In this document: in pieces, positions 1 to 10,626 of the stretch | Layout: each line of letters opens with the position of its first letter | Position numbering within the stretch: position 1 is the first letter of the stretch | Origin: Trichobilharzia regenti | Lineage: Eukaryota > Platyhelminthes > Trematoda > Strigeidida > Schistosomatidae | Direction: 5' to 3' | DNA length: 64,000 nucleotides | Assembly: GCA_944472135.2 (NCBI GenBank) | Contig: OX235270.1 | Location: forward strand, 137,407,632 to 137,471,631 | Made by a program: the position numbers and the translations under genes | Notes under the pieces: model-generated | What the model saw: only the letters and a program-made list of their open reading frames with translations | Told to the model about the DNA's origin: nothing | Databases searched by the model: none

Positions 1-23
1 GAATTGTGTGACGATAACGGTGC

Positions 24-962
24 GTGAAGAAGTCTGTAGTTGCAACTGGTAAGCCGTTGTTGAATAGAGTGTCACAGAATAGAGTTGCTGCTTCAGAGTG
101 CAGTTCTGACCCTACAAGTTTACAAGGTATTACTAGTCAGAGTGAAGTTATAAAACCTTTTATGATTTGTGAGGAGGAACCAAAATTGTCTACTTCTGTT
201 ATTAAAGAGTTTGAAAATGATGAAGTTGACGGTAAATTGAATATTCGTGATAATGATCATGATACTTCACAGTTGTCTTTGGTTGATCATTATGAGATGA
301 GGGATATGCCTACTACTGCTAAGTTAAATAAAGGTTCTGTACAACTACAACGTGAAGTAGAATTGAACGCAGATGCAGTTCCAAAAGGTGTGCATACTTG
401 TGAGACAGTCAGTGTAATTGATCAGCGTGTAGCCCACCTATCATCAGATGATAGTGCTAAACCCGAACTAGTAGTGAAAGACAGCAGTGGTGGTAATCTT
501 GCAGTTGGACAACTATCTGAGAGCCGAACAAGAACAGCTTCTGATCCACCGCTAAGTTCATCACCTTGTGTCACTCAGTCATCGTTGGTGCTGTCATCCA
601 CAATGAAACAGACACCCATCAACTCAAGTATCTTGTGCAATGACTATGATAGTATCAGTTCGTTTGAAAGGACGAATATCAATGGTCAGTTTAGTGTGGA
701 TAAGCCAAGTGTAAACGAGAGAGTAATTGTTAAATTGACTTGCACGAATAAAGGCATTTCTAGTTTCAAGTTACTATTTGAATGTTATTATCTTTGGTGT
801 AAATTACTCTGTTTCTACGCTTGGTTGATGAGATATGTCGTGTGTTTGTTGGTCATCTATATTCTACGATACAATGACATGGGCGTGTTGCCGTTCAGAT
901 TTGAGGATATAGCTGATAGAAGGAAGTTAGCAAATGAACTCTGCGACGATTTTCCAACCTAG
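24..962 (+). pseudogene. C-terminal part of the gag-like ORF, copy A
   Basis: An open frame of about 312 codons matches the C-terminal half of the 651-residue protein encoded at 8671-10626 almost residue for residue. Just before it one A is missing compared with the complete copy, so the upstream frame runs into TGA and the protein is split. The visible part is a Ser/Thr/Asp-rich linker, then a hydrophobic stretch (about residues 245-285), then a charged tail ending in DDFPT. No zinc knuckle and no catalytic motif is seen. It is a fragment, not an independent gene; its GTG start is only the first possible codon after the frameshift. Confidence 0.75.
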
Positions 963-966
963 AGCG

Positions 967-1420
967 TCAACCTGAGAAGGGTTGTAGGCGTACTGCTGTA
1001 AGTCCTACAATTCTTCAAAGGGTAGCGCATCAATGAGCAGTCCAATGTGCTTGGTGTGTGATTTTGTACATATGTTCATATTGTATATACTGAATTGATA
1101 TCATCTGTCATCTAGCTGTTGGTAATTCTGTTTGTGTCCGGACGACTTCCACTTGGATCATCAACCTGAGAAGGAATGTAGGCGTACTGCTGTAAGTCCT
1201 ACAGTTCTTCAAGGGTAGTTTTTCATGCCGGAATCCACAACATTTGATGTGGTGATTGTACATATGTTTGTGTTAAATAATTGTGTGAGTTCCAATTAAT
1301 GTAATTGTTGGTTAATCTTGTTTGTGTCCGGACATTCCACAACTTACAATCGTCAACCTGTGAAGGGTTGCAGGCGTACTGGTGTAAGTCCTGCAATTCT
1401 TCAAAGGAATTCCACCAAGA
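967..1420 (+). repeat. Tandem hairpin array in the element's 3' non-coding region
   Basis: Two full and one partial imperfect units of about 193 bp start at 967, 1161 and 1353. Each begins TCAACCTGNGAAGG and carries a hairpin: TGTAGG pairs with CCTACA at 983-1009 and 1177-1203. In the third unit both arms change together to TGCAGG and CCTGCA (1369-1395). Units 1 and 2 end in a TGTCCGGAC palindrome segment. The same array lies in the other copies (about 8225-8660 minus, 16120-16545 minus, 19684-20120 plus). Confidence 0.8.
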
Positions 1421-1851
1421 CATGAACTGCGAGTTTGTGTGTACTGTTTGTATATACGTGTGGTGTGTCATATCAATTGGTGTTTTTGGATTCATTGTGT
1501 TTACTCGTTGTTTTCGTACCTTGTTTTTATTGCATAATTTTGTTAAAATTTTCGTCGTGATTACTTCTGAAAGTTTTTCGAGTCTTCTACATCCATGAAT
1601 GAATTGATTGATGTTAAGGACAGCAGATGGGTCGTATACGCCGGGGAGGCTAGGCTATTGCTGAGAATGAAATGCACACGGAGATAATTGTTAGCTGCGG
1701 TCCCACACGCCGGGGAGAAAGAGTGTAAACGACTGAGGCTCGCATGCGTCACCGCTACTAGAACTGAGGCAGAATGAGTGACAAGCGATTTCAACGGTAA
1801 TTAGTAGTGAGTAATTAAGCGGATGTGCGTAGAGTATCGTGAGTTTGTGCT

Positions 1852-2076
1852 ATGGTCACGTTGCATTCTGCAAGAGTCATTCTAGCAAATGGCGATTGTG
1901 TTGCAAGATGTCAAGAGGAGGTCTCTGTCTGGACGCGCAGGTCGTCATTGATGTGTGAGATTGTGCTGTGGGTATGCTTGTGGTGTGTTGGCTTTTCTGT
2001 TTGTTTTCCATTTCAGCTCTGTCCGTGTGACCCAGGTTCTCGCAATGGCATCCAAGTCAACGTGCATTGGTCGTGA
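1852..2076 (+). other. Small ORF and splice-acceptor-like tract before the 3' LTR
   Basis: A 74-codon frame (MVTLHSARV...) is kept with very few changes in the copies at 7554-7778 (minus), 15437-15661 (minus) and 20580-20795 (plus). Inside it a pyrimidine-rich run ending TTCCATTTCAG looks like a strong 3' splice acceptor. It is Cys- and Trp-rich and resembles no family I know. Because the copies are nearly identical at DNA level, conservation of the frame is weak evidence for coding, and a long antisense frame lies just upstream. Confidence 0.25.
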
Positions 2077-2079
2077 AGG

Positions 2080-2112
2080 AAAAAAGGGTTGGATCCCTTT
2101 TTTGCCGGGGAG
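2080..2112 (+). promoter_or_regulatory. Polypurine tract with hairpin next to the 3' LTR
   Basis: AAAAAAGGG at 2080-2088 and CCCTTTTTT at 2095-2103 form a perfect 9-bp inverted repeat around TTGGAT. After TGCC comes GGGGAG, which abuts the LTR's TGTCA. In LTR elements the purine run before the 3' LTR primes plus-strand DNA; GGGGAG is the likely primer end. The arrangement is kept in the other copies (for example 20800-20832). Confidence 0.5.
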
Positions 2113-2470
2113 TGTCAATGGAGTTGAAGATTGAACGATCAATTCTTGGTTGTTTGCTCAAAATCAACTTCCCCGATTTTCGCGGAGGCATCAATACGAC
2201 AGTCATCGTCTCATCGGTCGCTGTTCAGAAAGAAGACTGAAACATCGTCAGAAGTAACAACGATTTATTATTGTAATATTTGTTTACAGACCTTAGTTCG
2301 CTTATTCCTTTTATATTTTGGTGTAACAATAAACAAATCTAAAGTGGCAGATCAGTGTTTTGGTTTTTGCGTCCGTTATAACTAAGCGTTTCTGAGAAAT
2401 CTTCTAAGAACAGCGTGGGCCCGAGCGTAGCAAGAGCTGGGCATTAACGGTTTATGAGACGTGATTGACA
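2113..2470 (+). repeat. LTR of copy A
   Basis: It starts TGTCAATGG and ends ATTGACA, with TGTCA/TGACA terminal inverted repeats. The 358-bp length matches the 357-369 bp of sister LTRs. It contains AACAATAAAC, a polyadenylation signal in the same place as in the other LTRs. Confidence 0.85.
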
Positions 2471-4772
2471 CTTGGTGTTTCGACGGAAACCCAGTTAAAT
2501 ATTTACAGTATGTATAGGAGTTTGAAATCATGTTCAGTAGTTTTTTATTAAATGATGAAATGAAGTTGATGTATTTGATGAGGTATTGCACTGGAGTTGT
2601 TTCAAGAGCTATACAGTGCTGTAAGTATATGAAGCGAAACGAAGAATATACTGAGGCTACGAGTATACTGCTTCAAAGATTCGGAAGGCCTTCGAAGATT
2701 GTAAGGAACGTATTCGAGGCTGTTAAAGGTAATGGAAGTCAATTACAAGATGACTCCAAGAAACTCTCTGAGTTTTTGGATAATCTGTTGACTTACAAGA
2801 ATACGTTGATTTCGACGAATTGCATGGGCGATCTGAACTCCCAGAGGTAATAGCGAGACGCCTACCTACTCGACTGCAAAGGAAGTGGGTGAAGATACGC
2901 TCTCGTATAGAGGATGAAGGTATCGAGCCAAAGTTTGATGATATTCTGAAACTGGTAAAAGATAGTGTCAACCAATTTATGAGCAATTTTGCCAGTATAT
3001 TGCATCCCAACCCGAGAACAGAGAAGAAAGAGAGAGAAACGCAATCATGTATGATGAAAGGTAGCAGAGAAGTGGATATCGAGAAAGCTTTATGGTGTCT
3101 AGTAATCCATATAAACTTAGTGAGTGTAACAGCGTTCGTGGGACGCCCCAACAGATAGGTTACAAGCTGCGAGACAAGCACGGTCGTGTTTCGTCCATTT
3201 GCAAGAAGTGCACCCAAAGGCGAACTGTTAGGCAGTAACCAGGTTTAGTGGTAGGCTGAATGTGTAATCAGTGTAATCAAGGTCCGACTCCGAATTTTGT
3301 GACGATAATGGTGCAATGAAGAAGCCCGCAGCTGCAACTGGTAAGCCATTGTTGAATGGAGTGTCAGAGGCGACACCGCAGTTTGTGCAGGAGAAGAGAG
3401 TTAAAGTTTCAGAGTGCAGTTTCGACTCCACAAGTTTACAAGGTGTTACTAGTAAGAGTGAAGGAAGAAAACATCTAAGGATTTGTGAGGAGGAACCAAA
3501 ATTGCCCACTTCTGTTATTGAAGAATTTGAAATTGATGAAGTTGACCAGATAGATGACGGTAAATTGAATATTTGTGATAATGATCATGATAGTGCACAT
3601 TTGTCTTTGGTTGATCATGATGAGATGAGGGATATGCCTACTACTGCTAAGTTAAATAAAGGTTCTGTACAACTACAACGTGAAGTAGAATTGAACGCAG
3701 ATGCAGTTCCAAAAGGTGTGCATACTTGTGAGACAGTCAGTGTAATTGATCAGCGTGTAGCCCACCTATCATCAGATGATAGTGCTAAACCCGAACTAGT
3801 AGTGAAAGACAGCAGTGGTGGTAATCTTGCAGTTGGACAACTATCTGAGAGCCGAACAAGAACAGCTTCTGATCCACCGCTACGTTCATCAACTGGTATC
3901 AATCAGTCGTCGTTGGTGCTGTCATCCACAATGAAACAGACACGCATCAACTCAAGTATCTTGTGCAATGACTATGATCGTATTGGTGCATTTGAAAGGA
4001 CGAATATCAATGGTCAGTTTAGTGAGGATAAGCCAAGTGTAAACGAGAGAGTAATTGTTAAATTGACTTGCATGAATAAAGGCATTTCAAGTTTCAAGTC
4101 ACTATTTGAATGCTGTTATCTTTGGTGTAAATTACTCTGTGCCTACGCTTGGTTGACCAGATACGTCGTGTGTTTGTTAGTCACCTATATTCTATGATAC
4201 AATGTCATGAGCGTGTTTCCGTTCAGATTTGAGGATATAGCTGATAGAAGGAAGTTTGCAAATGAACTCTGCGACGATTTTCCAACCTAGAGCGTCAACC
4301 TGAGAAGGGTTGTAGGCGTACTGCTGTGTGTCCTACAATTCTCCAAAGGGTAGCGCATCAATGAGCAGTCCAATGTGCTTGGTGTGTGATTTTGTACATA
4401 TGTTCATATTGTATATACTGAATTGATATCATCTGTGATCTAGCTGTTGGTAATTCTGTTTGTGTCCGGACGACTTCCACTTGGATCATCAACCTGAGAA
4501 GGAATGTAGGCGTACTGCTGTAAGTCCTACAGTTCTTCAAACGTAGCTATTCATGCCGGAATCCACAACATTTGATGTAGTGATTGTACATGTGTTTGTG
4601 TTAAATAATTGTGTGAGTTCCAATTATTGTAATTGTTGGTTAATCTTGTGTGTGTCCGGACATTCCACAACCTATAATGGTCAACCTGTGAAGGGTTGCA
4701 GGCGTACTGGTGTACATCCTGAAATTCTTCAAAGGAGTCCTATCGAGACATGATCTAAGAGGTTATGTGTAC
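2471..4772 (+). mobile_element. Gag-only BEL/Pao-family element, degenerate copy B
   Basis: It begins mid-gag immediately after the copy A LTR, so the leader and first part of gag are missing. The Gag region (about 2471-3300) is broken by frameshifts but keeps recognisable pieces (LMRYCTGV, RFGRPSKI, RLPTRLQRKWVK). The second half is an open frame at 3316-4197 that stops at TGA where sister copies have CGA. Two hairpin units and part of a third follow (about 4293-4730). It loses homology near 4772, so its own 3' LTR is missing. Confidence 0.75.
3316..4197 (+). pseudogene. C-terminal gag-like ORF fragment, copy B
   Basis: About 293 codons match residues from the middle to near the end of the full protein. 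There is a six-residue insertion relative to the 8671-10626 protein near the start. The frame ends early at ...VTYIL because an Arg codon (CGA) became TGA; the usual tail continues in frame beyond it to about 4290. Upstream gag (2530-3300) is in several frames, so no full-length product is possible. Confidence 0.7.
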
Positions 4773-4782
4773 TGTCCTCCAA

Positions 4783-4811
4783 CTCTCATAAACTGACAAT
4801 GTCCAGCTCTT
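4783..4811 (-). repeat. LTR scrap at the copy B/gypsy junction
   Basis: About 30 bp (CTCATAAACTGACAATG...) match, in reverse orientation, the inner-to-terminal part of the BEL-family LTR. It sits exactly between the end of copy B and the start of the gypsy segment at 4812, so it marks a rearrangement junction. Confidence 0.4.
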
Positions 4812-7070
4812 ACTATTTTGTTCGAAATTTCCACGAGTACACTCCGCCGCATCCTACTTATAAGTTAACGCTGTAACGTCTTCAATACGTTGCATGGCTT
4901 GTCAGACCCAGGTATTCGAACTACCAACAAGCTTGTAACTGGCCAGCTTCGTCGGCCTGGTATCAATGAAAAAGCAAGATAATAGGCCCATGCGTCTTTA
5001 GCTTGCCAAAAGCTCGAAGTACATAGACATACCAGATGCCCTCTTGGCATCTTAGCCCTGAGTCCCATTTCTAACGCGTTCATGTAGATCCGATTCGACT
5101 CCTTCCATATTCTTATGGATACACCTATGTCTTAAAATATACCAACCGTTTCACACGATGGACTGAAGCAGTACCCATCAAGGATGTATCTGCTGAAACA
5201 ATCGCACGCGTCTTTATCGAACGATGGACCGTAAACTTTGGATGGCTATCCTCCATAACAAACGACTGCGGGCGGCAATTCAAAAGTGGCTTCTCCTTCT
5301 CCTTGGCCAAAGTCCTAGGTTGTATGCGCCTTAGAATAACGGCCTGTCATCATCAAGCTAATGGTACGATAGAACGTCTACCCCGACAGTCGAAGGCTGG
5401 GTTATCAGTTGTCAACAATGCATATTGGACTAAATCGCCGTCGATACTTGTTTAAGGCATACCAAATACCTGGAGGCTGATGCTGGCTGTACTGCTTCTG
5501 GGCCAGTATATGGCACAACACTACTAACGCCAGGTGAGATTGTTTCTCCCTCTAGCTTCCCACTGGCGGTAGATCACGCCTTGTGAATCATCAGGCTTAC
5601 AAACGCAGCGAGTTCAGTTAAATATTCCCCCCTCTAATCACAGTCCATAGACATTTTTGCCCACCCATGTCTGAAAGCTTCTTCACATTTATTTGTTCGT
5701 CGTCACGCCAAGCGTTGCCACCTGGAACCACTATACGATGGACCATATAGAGCCATTAAATGTATGGTTAATTCTTTGTCCCAAACAAAAAGACTACGAA
5801 GGCTCTGCATGCACTGACCGTCTGAAACCGGCCTACATAGAAGTCAATCCAATTAGCATAGAGCCAAGAATTCCCAATAATACACACGTGACTGATTATC
5901 TCTCACTCCCCTGTACTTTTAATGTTTGCCTCACATCTCAGCTTGATAGCTGTATATTTCTGTTTTTGCTGTGAGACTCGCAGAAGTGTTTCTCCAGTCC
6001 CACAATCGTGACCAATAATTCTTTCACTAATTGGTTTTGGTTAATGATATAAAAAAGCCACGAACTCAGTCACCTGTTAACCCGACGACTGATAGCACAT
6101 ATATGCTTGGAACAACGAGCAACAAAACTCTCAGAAAATATTGAAGTGAGAACCACGGCTTGCCAACACGCCTCAAGCATGGAGCTGCTGTGTCACTGCC
6201 AACTGAGACGCGGGATATAAGGTGCAGTATGGCTATGAATGCAAGACGTTCAGAAGATTTGGCCAGCATATCTGAACTGTCAACGCAGATTAATGACATA
6301 AAATGACAGGTCTGGAACTTGCAACCAAGAGGCAGACACAAAGAAATCAGCTCGGTTTGGACTAGCTTCTATGTGGATATTGGATAAAATATGAAATTCA
6401 CGTTGTTCATGTTTTCATACTCCTCATCTCCCTGTGTTAAATTTATGAGTCAAATCCATATTGTGGTTTTTTCTCTTTTCAATGGTATTCTTTTGATTAC
6501 TGCATTATATAATTTCATTTATTCACATAAAAGCAACAGAAACACATTGAACATCGAATGCTACCATGGAAAGGCTCTTAGGCTTATTTGAAAATCTGTA
6601 ATTAGATATTAGTGAGAGACGATATACGGATTACTTCACTTCAATACTGTTTGCTGAAAACTAAAAAGAATTCTGTGAGACATTACTAGTTAAATTTACA
6701 TGTTCCATTGCATAACTGCATAATATAAAATGTATTGTAGTGGTTGCGGTTTTCCTATTTAATTTTTTTTGAGTTTGCATAACATCGTGTATTCATGGAT
6801 GAAAGGATTTCAGGTGTCTCTATTCCACAGGAAGTCCTCCTCAGATATGGGGGGATGTAAGTTGAGTTCACTGTGTTTAATTTCCACATGTGCTGTAGCA
6901 CTAATATTCAGAAGGAATACTTGTATGGTGAATTCCAATCTCTAGATTTCGTCTACATACCAAGCTTCCTGAGATCTCAGATATCTAGCATCGACTCTTT
7001 GTGTAAGTATGTCTTTTTACTGGTAACAATATAGGACATATTGTAGATCGTTACGGCGATTGCCAATCTC
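4812..7070 (+). mobile_element. Gypsy-type integrase remnant and downstream sequence (duplicate of 53612-55870)
   Basis: Frames read together between about 5110 and 5460 spell a degraded retroviral-type integrase core: YTNRFTRWTEAVPIKDV, then IERWTVNFGWLSSITNDCG with the second catalytic Asp, then a catalytic-Glu stretch ACHHQANGTIERL. Stops and frameshifts prevent translation as one protein. The remaining 1.6 kb shows no recognisable domain. The whole segment is collinear with 53612-55870 at a constant offset of 48,800 bp with only scattered substitutions. RT and RNase H are present only in the second location. Confidence 0.75.
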
Positions 7071-7147
7071 GCTGGCAGAAGCAGTTGTACCCAGTCCATT
7101 TGTTGGTTGCAGGGTTTGTTGCTGGCTCATTTGGTTATTTAACATGT

Positions 7148-7516
7148 TGTCAGCCAAGTCTCATAAACCGTTAATGCCCAGCTCTCGCTACGCTCGGGCC
7201 CACGCTGTTCTTAGAAGATTTCTCAGAAACGCTTAGTTATAACGGACGCAAAAACCAAAACACTGATCTGCCGTTTGATAATTCTGTATTGTTACACCAA
7301 CATAAAAAAGGAATAAGCGAACTAAGCAAACTAAGGTCTGAAAACAAATATTACAATAATAAATCATAATATTACTTCAGACGATGTTTTACACTTCTTT
7401 CTGAACAGCGACCGATGAGACGATGACTGTCGTATTGATGCCTCCGCGAAAATTGGGGAAGTCGATTTTAAGCCAACAACCATGAATTGATCGTTCAATC
7501 TTCAACTCCATTGACA
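7148..7516 (-). repeat. 3' LTR of the complete element
   Basis: It runs from TGTCAGCC (element 3' end) to ATTGACA on the plus strand. It is 369 bp, the same length as the partner LTR, and preceded by the duplicated target CATGT at 7143-7147. Confidence 0.9.
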
Positions 7517-8224
7517 CTCCCCGGCAAAAAAAGGGATCCAACCCTTTTTTCCTTCACGACCAATGCACGTTGACTTGGATGCCATTGCGAGAACCTGGGT
7601 CACACGGACAGAGCTGAAATGGAAAACAAACAGAAAAGCCAACACACCACAAGCATACCCACAGCACAATCTCACACATCAATGACGACCTGCGCGTCCA
7701 GACAGAGACCTCCTCTTGACATCTTGCAACACAATCGCCACTTGCTAGAATGACTCTTGCAGAATGCAACGTGACCATAGCACAAACTCATGATACTCTA
7801 CGCACATCCTCTTATCTACTCACTACCAATTACTACTGCAGTCGCTTGTCACTCATTCTGCCTCAGTTCTAGTAGCGGTGACGCATGCGAGCCTCAGTCG
7901 TTTACACTCTTTCTCCCCGGCGTGTGGGAACGCAGCTAACAATTATCTCCGTGTGCATTTCATTCTCAGCAATAGCCTAGCCTCCCCGGCGTATACGACT
8001 CATCTGCTGTCCTTAACATCAATCAATTCATTCACGGATGTAGAAGAGTGGACACAACTGCGAAAGTAATCACGACGAAAATTTTAACAAAATTATGCAA
8101 TAAAAACAAGGTACGAAAACAACGAGTAAACACAATGAATTCAAATAACACCAATTGATGTGACAAACCACACGTGTATACAAACAGTACACACAAACTC
8201 GCATTTCATGTCTTGATGGAATAC

Positions 8225-8660
8225 CCTTGAAGAATTGCAGGACTTACTCCAGTACGCCTACAAACCTTCTCAGGTTGATGATCCAAGTGGAAGTCGTCCG
8301 GACACAAACAGAATTACCAACAGCTAGATGACAGATGATATCAATTCAGTATATACAATATGAACATATGTACAAGATCATACACCAAGCGCATTGGACT
8401 GCTCATTGATGCGCTACCCTTTGAAGAATTGTAGGACTTACAGCAGTACGCCTACAATCCTTCTCAGGTTGATGATCCAAGTGGAAGTCGTCCGGACACA
8501 AACAGAATTACCAACAGCTAGATGACAGATGATATCAATTCAGTATATACAATATGAACATATGTACAAAATCACACACCAAGCACATTGGACTGCTCAT
8601 TGATGCGCTACCCTTTGAAGAATTGTAGGACTTACAGCAGTACGCCTACAACCCTTCTCA
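8225..8660 (-). repeat. Hairpin array in the 3' region of the complete element
   Basis: Three hairpin units lie on the minus strand at about 8240-8275, 8430-8465 and 8627-8657. The outer unit pairs TTGTAGG with CCTGCAA through a G-U wobble; the other two pair TGTAGG with CCTACA. This continues the pattern seen at 967-1420. Confidence 0.7.
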
Positions 8661-8670
8661 GGTTGACGCT

Positions 8671-10626
8671 CTAGGTTGGAAAATCGTCGCAGAGTTCATT
8701 TGCTAACTTCCTTCTATCAGCTATATCCTCAAATCTGAACGGCAACACGCCCATGTCATTGTATCGTAGAATATAGATGACCAACAAACACACGACATAT
8801 CTCATCAACCAAGTGTAGAAACAGAGTAATTTACACCAAAGATAATAACATTCAAATAGTAACTTGAAACTAGAAATGCCTTTATTCGTGCAAGTCAATT
8901 TAACAATTACTCTCTCGTTTACACTTGGCTTATCCACACTAAACTGACCATTGATATTCGTCCTTTCAAACGAACTGATACTACCATAGTCATTGCACAA
9001 GATACTTGAGTTGATGGGTGTCTGTTTCATTGTGGATGACAGCACCAACGATGACTGAGTGACACAAGGTGATGAACTTAGTGGTGGATCAGAAGCTGTT
9101 CTTGTTCGGCTCTCAGATAGTTGTCCAACTGCAAGATTACCACCACTGCTGTCTTTCACTACTAGTTCGGGTTTAGCACTATCATCTGATGATAGGTGGG
9201 CTACACGCTGATCAATTACACTGACTGTCTCACAAGTATGCACACCTTTTGGAACTGCATCTGCGTTCAATTCTACTTCACGTTGTAGTTGTACAGAACC
9301 TTTATTTAACTTAGCAGTAGTAGGCATATCCCTCATCTCATAATGATCAACCAAAGACAACTGTGAAGTATCATGATCATTATCACGAATATTCAATTTA
9401 CCGTCAACTTCATCATTTTCAAACTCTTTAATAACAGAAGTAGACAATTTTGGTTCCTCCTCACAAATCATAAAAGGTTTTATAACTTCACTCTGACTAG
9501 TAATACCTTGTAAACTTGTAGGGTCAGAACTGCACTCTGAAGCAGCAACTCTATTCTGTGACACTCTATTCAACAACGGCTTACCAGTTGCAACTACAGA
9601 CTTCTTCATCGCACCGTTATCGTCACACAATTCGGAGTCAGGTCTGGAGTTTACATTTAGCTTATCACTGAACTTGCTCACCGGTTCACAGTTCACTTCT
9701 GTATGCACCTCTTGCACACGTGTACGACACAACCGTGTTTGTCTTGCATCTTGTAACTTATCTGTTGAGGATGTACTACGAAACCTGTTACACTCACTAG
9801 GTCTATATGCATTACTAGACATCATGGAGTCTTCTCGATATCCACCTCTCTGAGGCTTATTCGTCATCAATGAGTGCGTTTTACCCTCAGACTGCTCTAT
9901 TCTAGGGGTGAGATCTAACAGACTGGAAAACTTGCTCATAGATTGATTGACACTAGTATTTACCAGTTTCAGGATATCATCAAACTTTGGCTCGATACCC
10001 TCATCCTCCATACGGGAGCTCATCTTCACCCACTTCCTTTGCAGTCGAGTAGGTAGACGTCTTGCTATTACTTCTAGTATAAAACTCGAGTTGAGGTCAC
10101 TCACGCGATTCATCGAAATCATTCCATTCTTGTAAATTAGCAAATTATCTAAAAACTCAGTGAGTGCCTGGGAGTCATCCTGTAATTGACCACCATTACC
10201 CTTAACAGCCTCGAATAATTTCCCTGCAATCATCGAAGGTCTTCCAAACCTTTGACGTAATATGCTCATAGCCTCGTAGTAGCCCTCTTTTGGCTTCATA
10301 AACTTACAGCACTGTATAGCTCTTGCAGCATCTCCAGTGCAATATCTCATCAAATACATTAACTTCAATTCATCATTTAATAAAAAACCACTCAACATGA
10401 TCTCAAACTCCTTTACAAATTGTAAATAATCAGCCGGGTTTCCATCAAAACACCGTGGTTCAAATTTAGGGAGTTTGATGTTCCTATTATCCCTGAACGG
10501 CGAAACAGTAACATCAACCATGTCATGCTTAACATCAGACACATCGTTACAATTAACAGACAAGTCACCATGACTTACTTTCCTGTTTGCATCCAAGACA
10601 CTCTGTCCCTTCTTTGACCCAGGCAT
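8671..10626 (-). CDS. gag: Gag-like protein of the gag-only BEL/Pao element
   Basis: The predicted protein has 651 residues from the ATG at 10626 (MPGSKKGQS), the start shared with the copies at 17729 and 24288; the frame stays open for 31 more codons upstream without an ATG. Residues about 55-250 show the DUF1759-type Gag domain of BEL/Pao elements: FDGNPADYLQFVKEFE, LMRYCTGDAARAIQC, EAMSILRQRFGRPSMI and RRLPTRLQRKWVK. A long polar linker follows. Near residue 560 comes a hydrophobic block (LLFECYYLWCKLLCFYTWLM onward) and then a charged tail, FRFEDIADRRKLANELC. The tail pattern, SSF-K-L then aromatic residues then a helix, recalls the linker before the BEL integrase, so the ORF may be Gag fused to a pol remnant. 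Alternatively the block is a membrane anchor. No CCHC knuckle is present. Gag would assemble the particle carrying the element RNA. Confidence 0.8.
   Translation of the reverse strand: MPGSKKGQSVLDANRKVSHGDLSVNCNDVSDVKHDMVDVTVSPFRDNRNIKLPKFEPRCFDGNPADYLQFVKEFEIMLSGFLLNDELKLMYLMRYCTGDAARAIQCCKFMKPKEGYYEAMSILRQRFGRPSMIAGKLFEAVKGNGGQLQDDSQALTEFLDNLLIYKNGMISMNRVSDLNSSFILEVIARRLPTRLQRKWVKMSSRMEDEGIEPKFDDILKLVNTSVNQSMSKFSSLLDLTPRIEQSEGKTHSLMTNKPQRGGYREDSMMSSNAYRPSECNRFRSTSSTDKLQDARQTRLCRTRVQEVHTEVNCEPVSKFSDKLNVNSRPDSELCDDNGAMKKSVVATGKPLLNRVSQNRVAASECSSDPTSLQGITSQSEVIKPFMICEEEPKLSTSVIKEFENDEVDGKLNIRDNDHDTSQLSLVDHYEMRDMPTTAKLNKGSVQLQREVELNADAVPKGVHTCETVSVIDQRVAHLSSDDSAKPELVVKDSSGGNLAVGQLSESRTRTASDPPLSSSPCVTQSSLVLSSTMKQTPINSSILCNDYGSISSFERTNINGQFSVDKPSVNERVIVKLTCTNKGISSFKLLFECYYLWCKLLCFYTWLMRYVVCLLVIYILRYNDMGVLPFRFEDIADRRKLANELCDDFPT

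Larger units (their letters stand above)
1..2470 (+). mobile_element. Gag-only BEL/Pao-family LTR element, copy A (3' part)
   Basis: The window opens inside this copy. What is visible is the second half of the gag-like ORF, a roughly 1.15-kb non-coding 3' region and the 3' LTR (2113-2470). It is nearly identical to the same part of the complete minus-strand copy at 7148-11138, which sets its limits. No pol sequence lies between the ORF and the LTR. The LTR is followed directly by gag sequence of copy B, so the order is internal-LTR-internal. The 5' LTR is outside the window. Confidence 0.85.

Noticed and set aside
4865..5310. Minus-strand frames over the gypsy integrase segment (and at 53665-54110)
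   Set aside because: They are antisense shadows of the degraded plus-strand integrase, whose motifs read only on the plus strand.
7878..8069. 63-codon frame (MTHASLSRLHSF...) repeated at 15761, 20280 and 1561
   Set aside because: It lies antisense to the element's transcript in the non-coding 3' region. Its conservation follows from near-identity of the copies; no motif or start context supports it.
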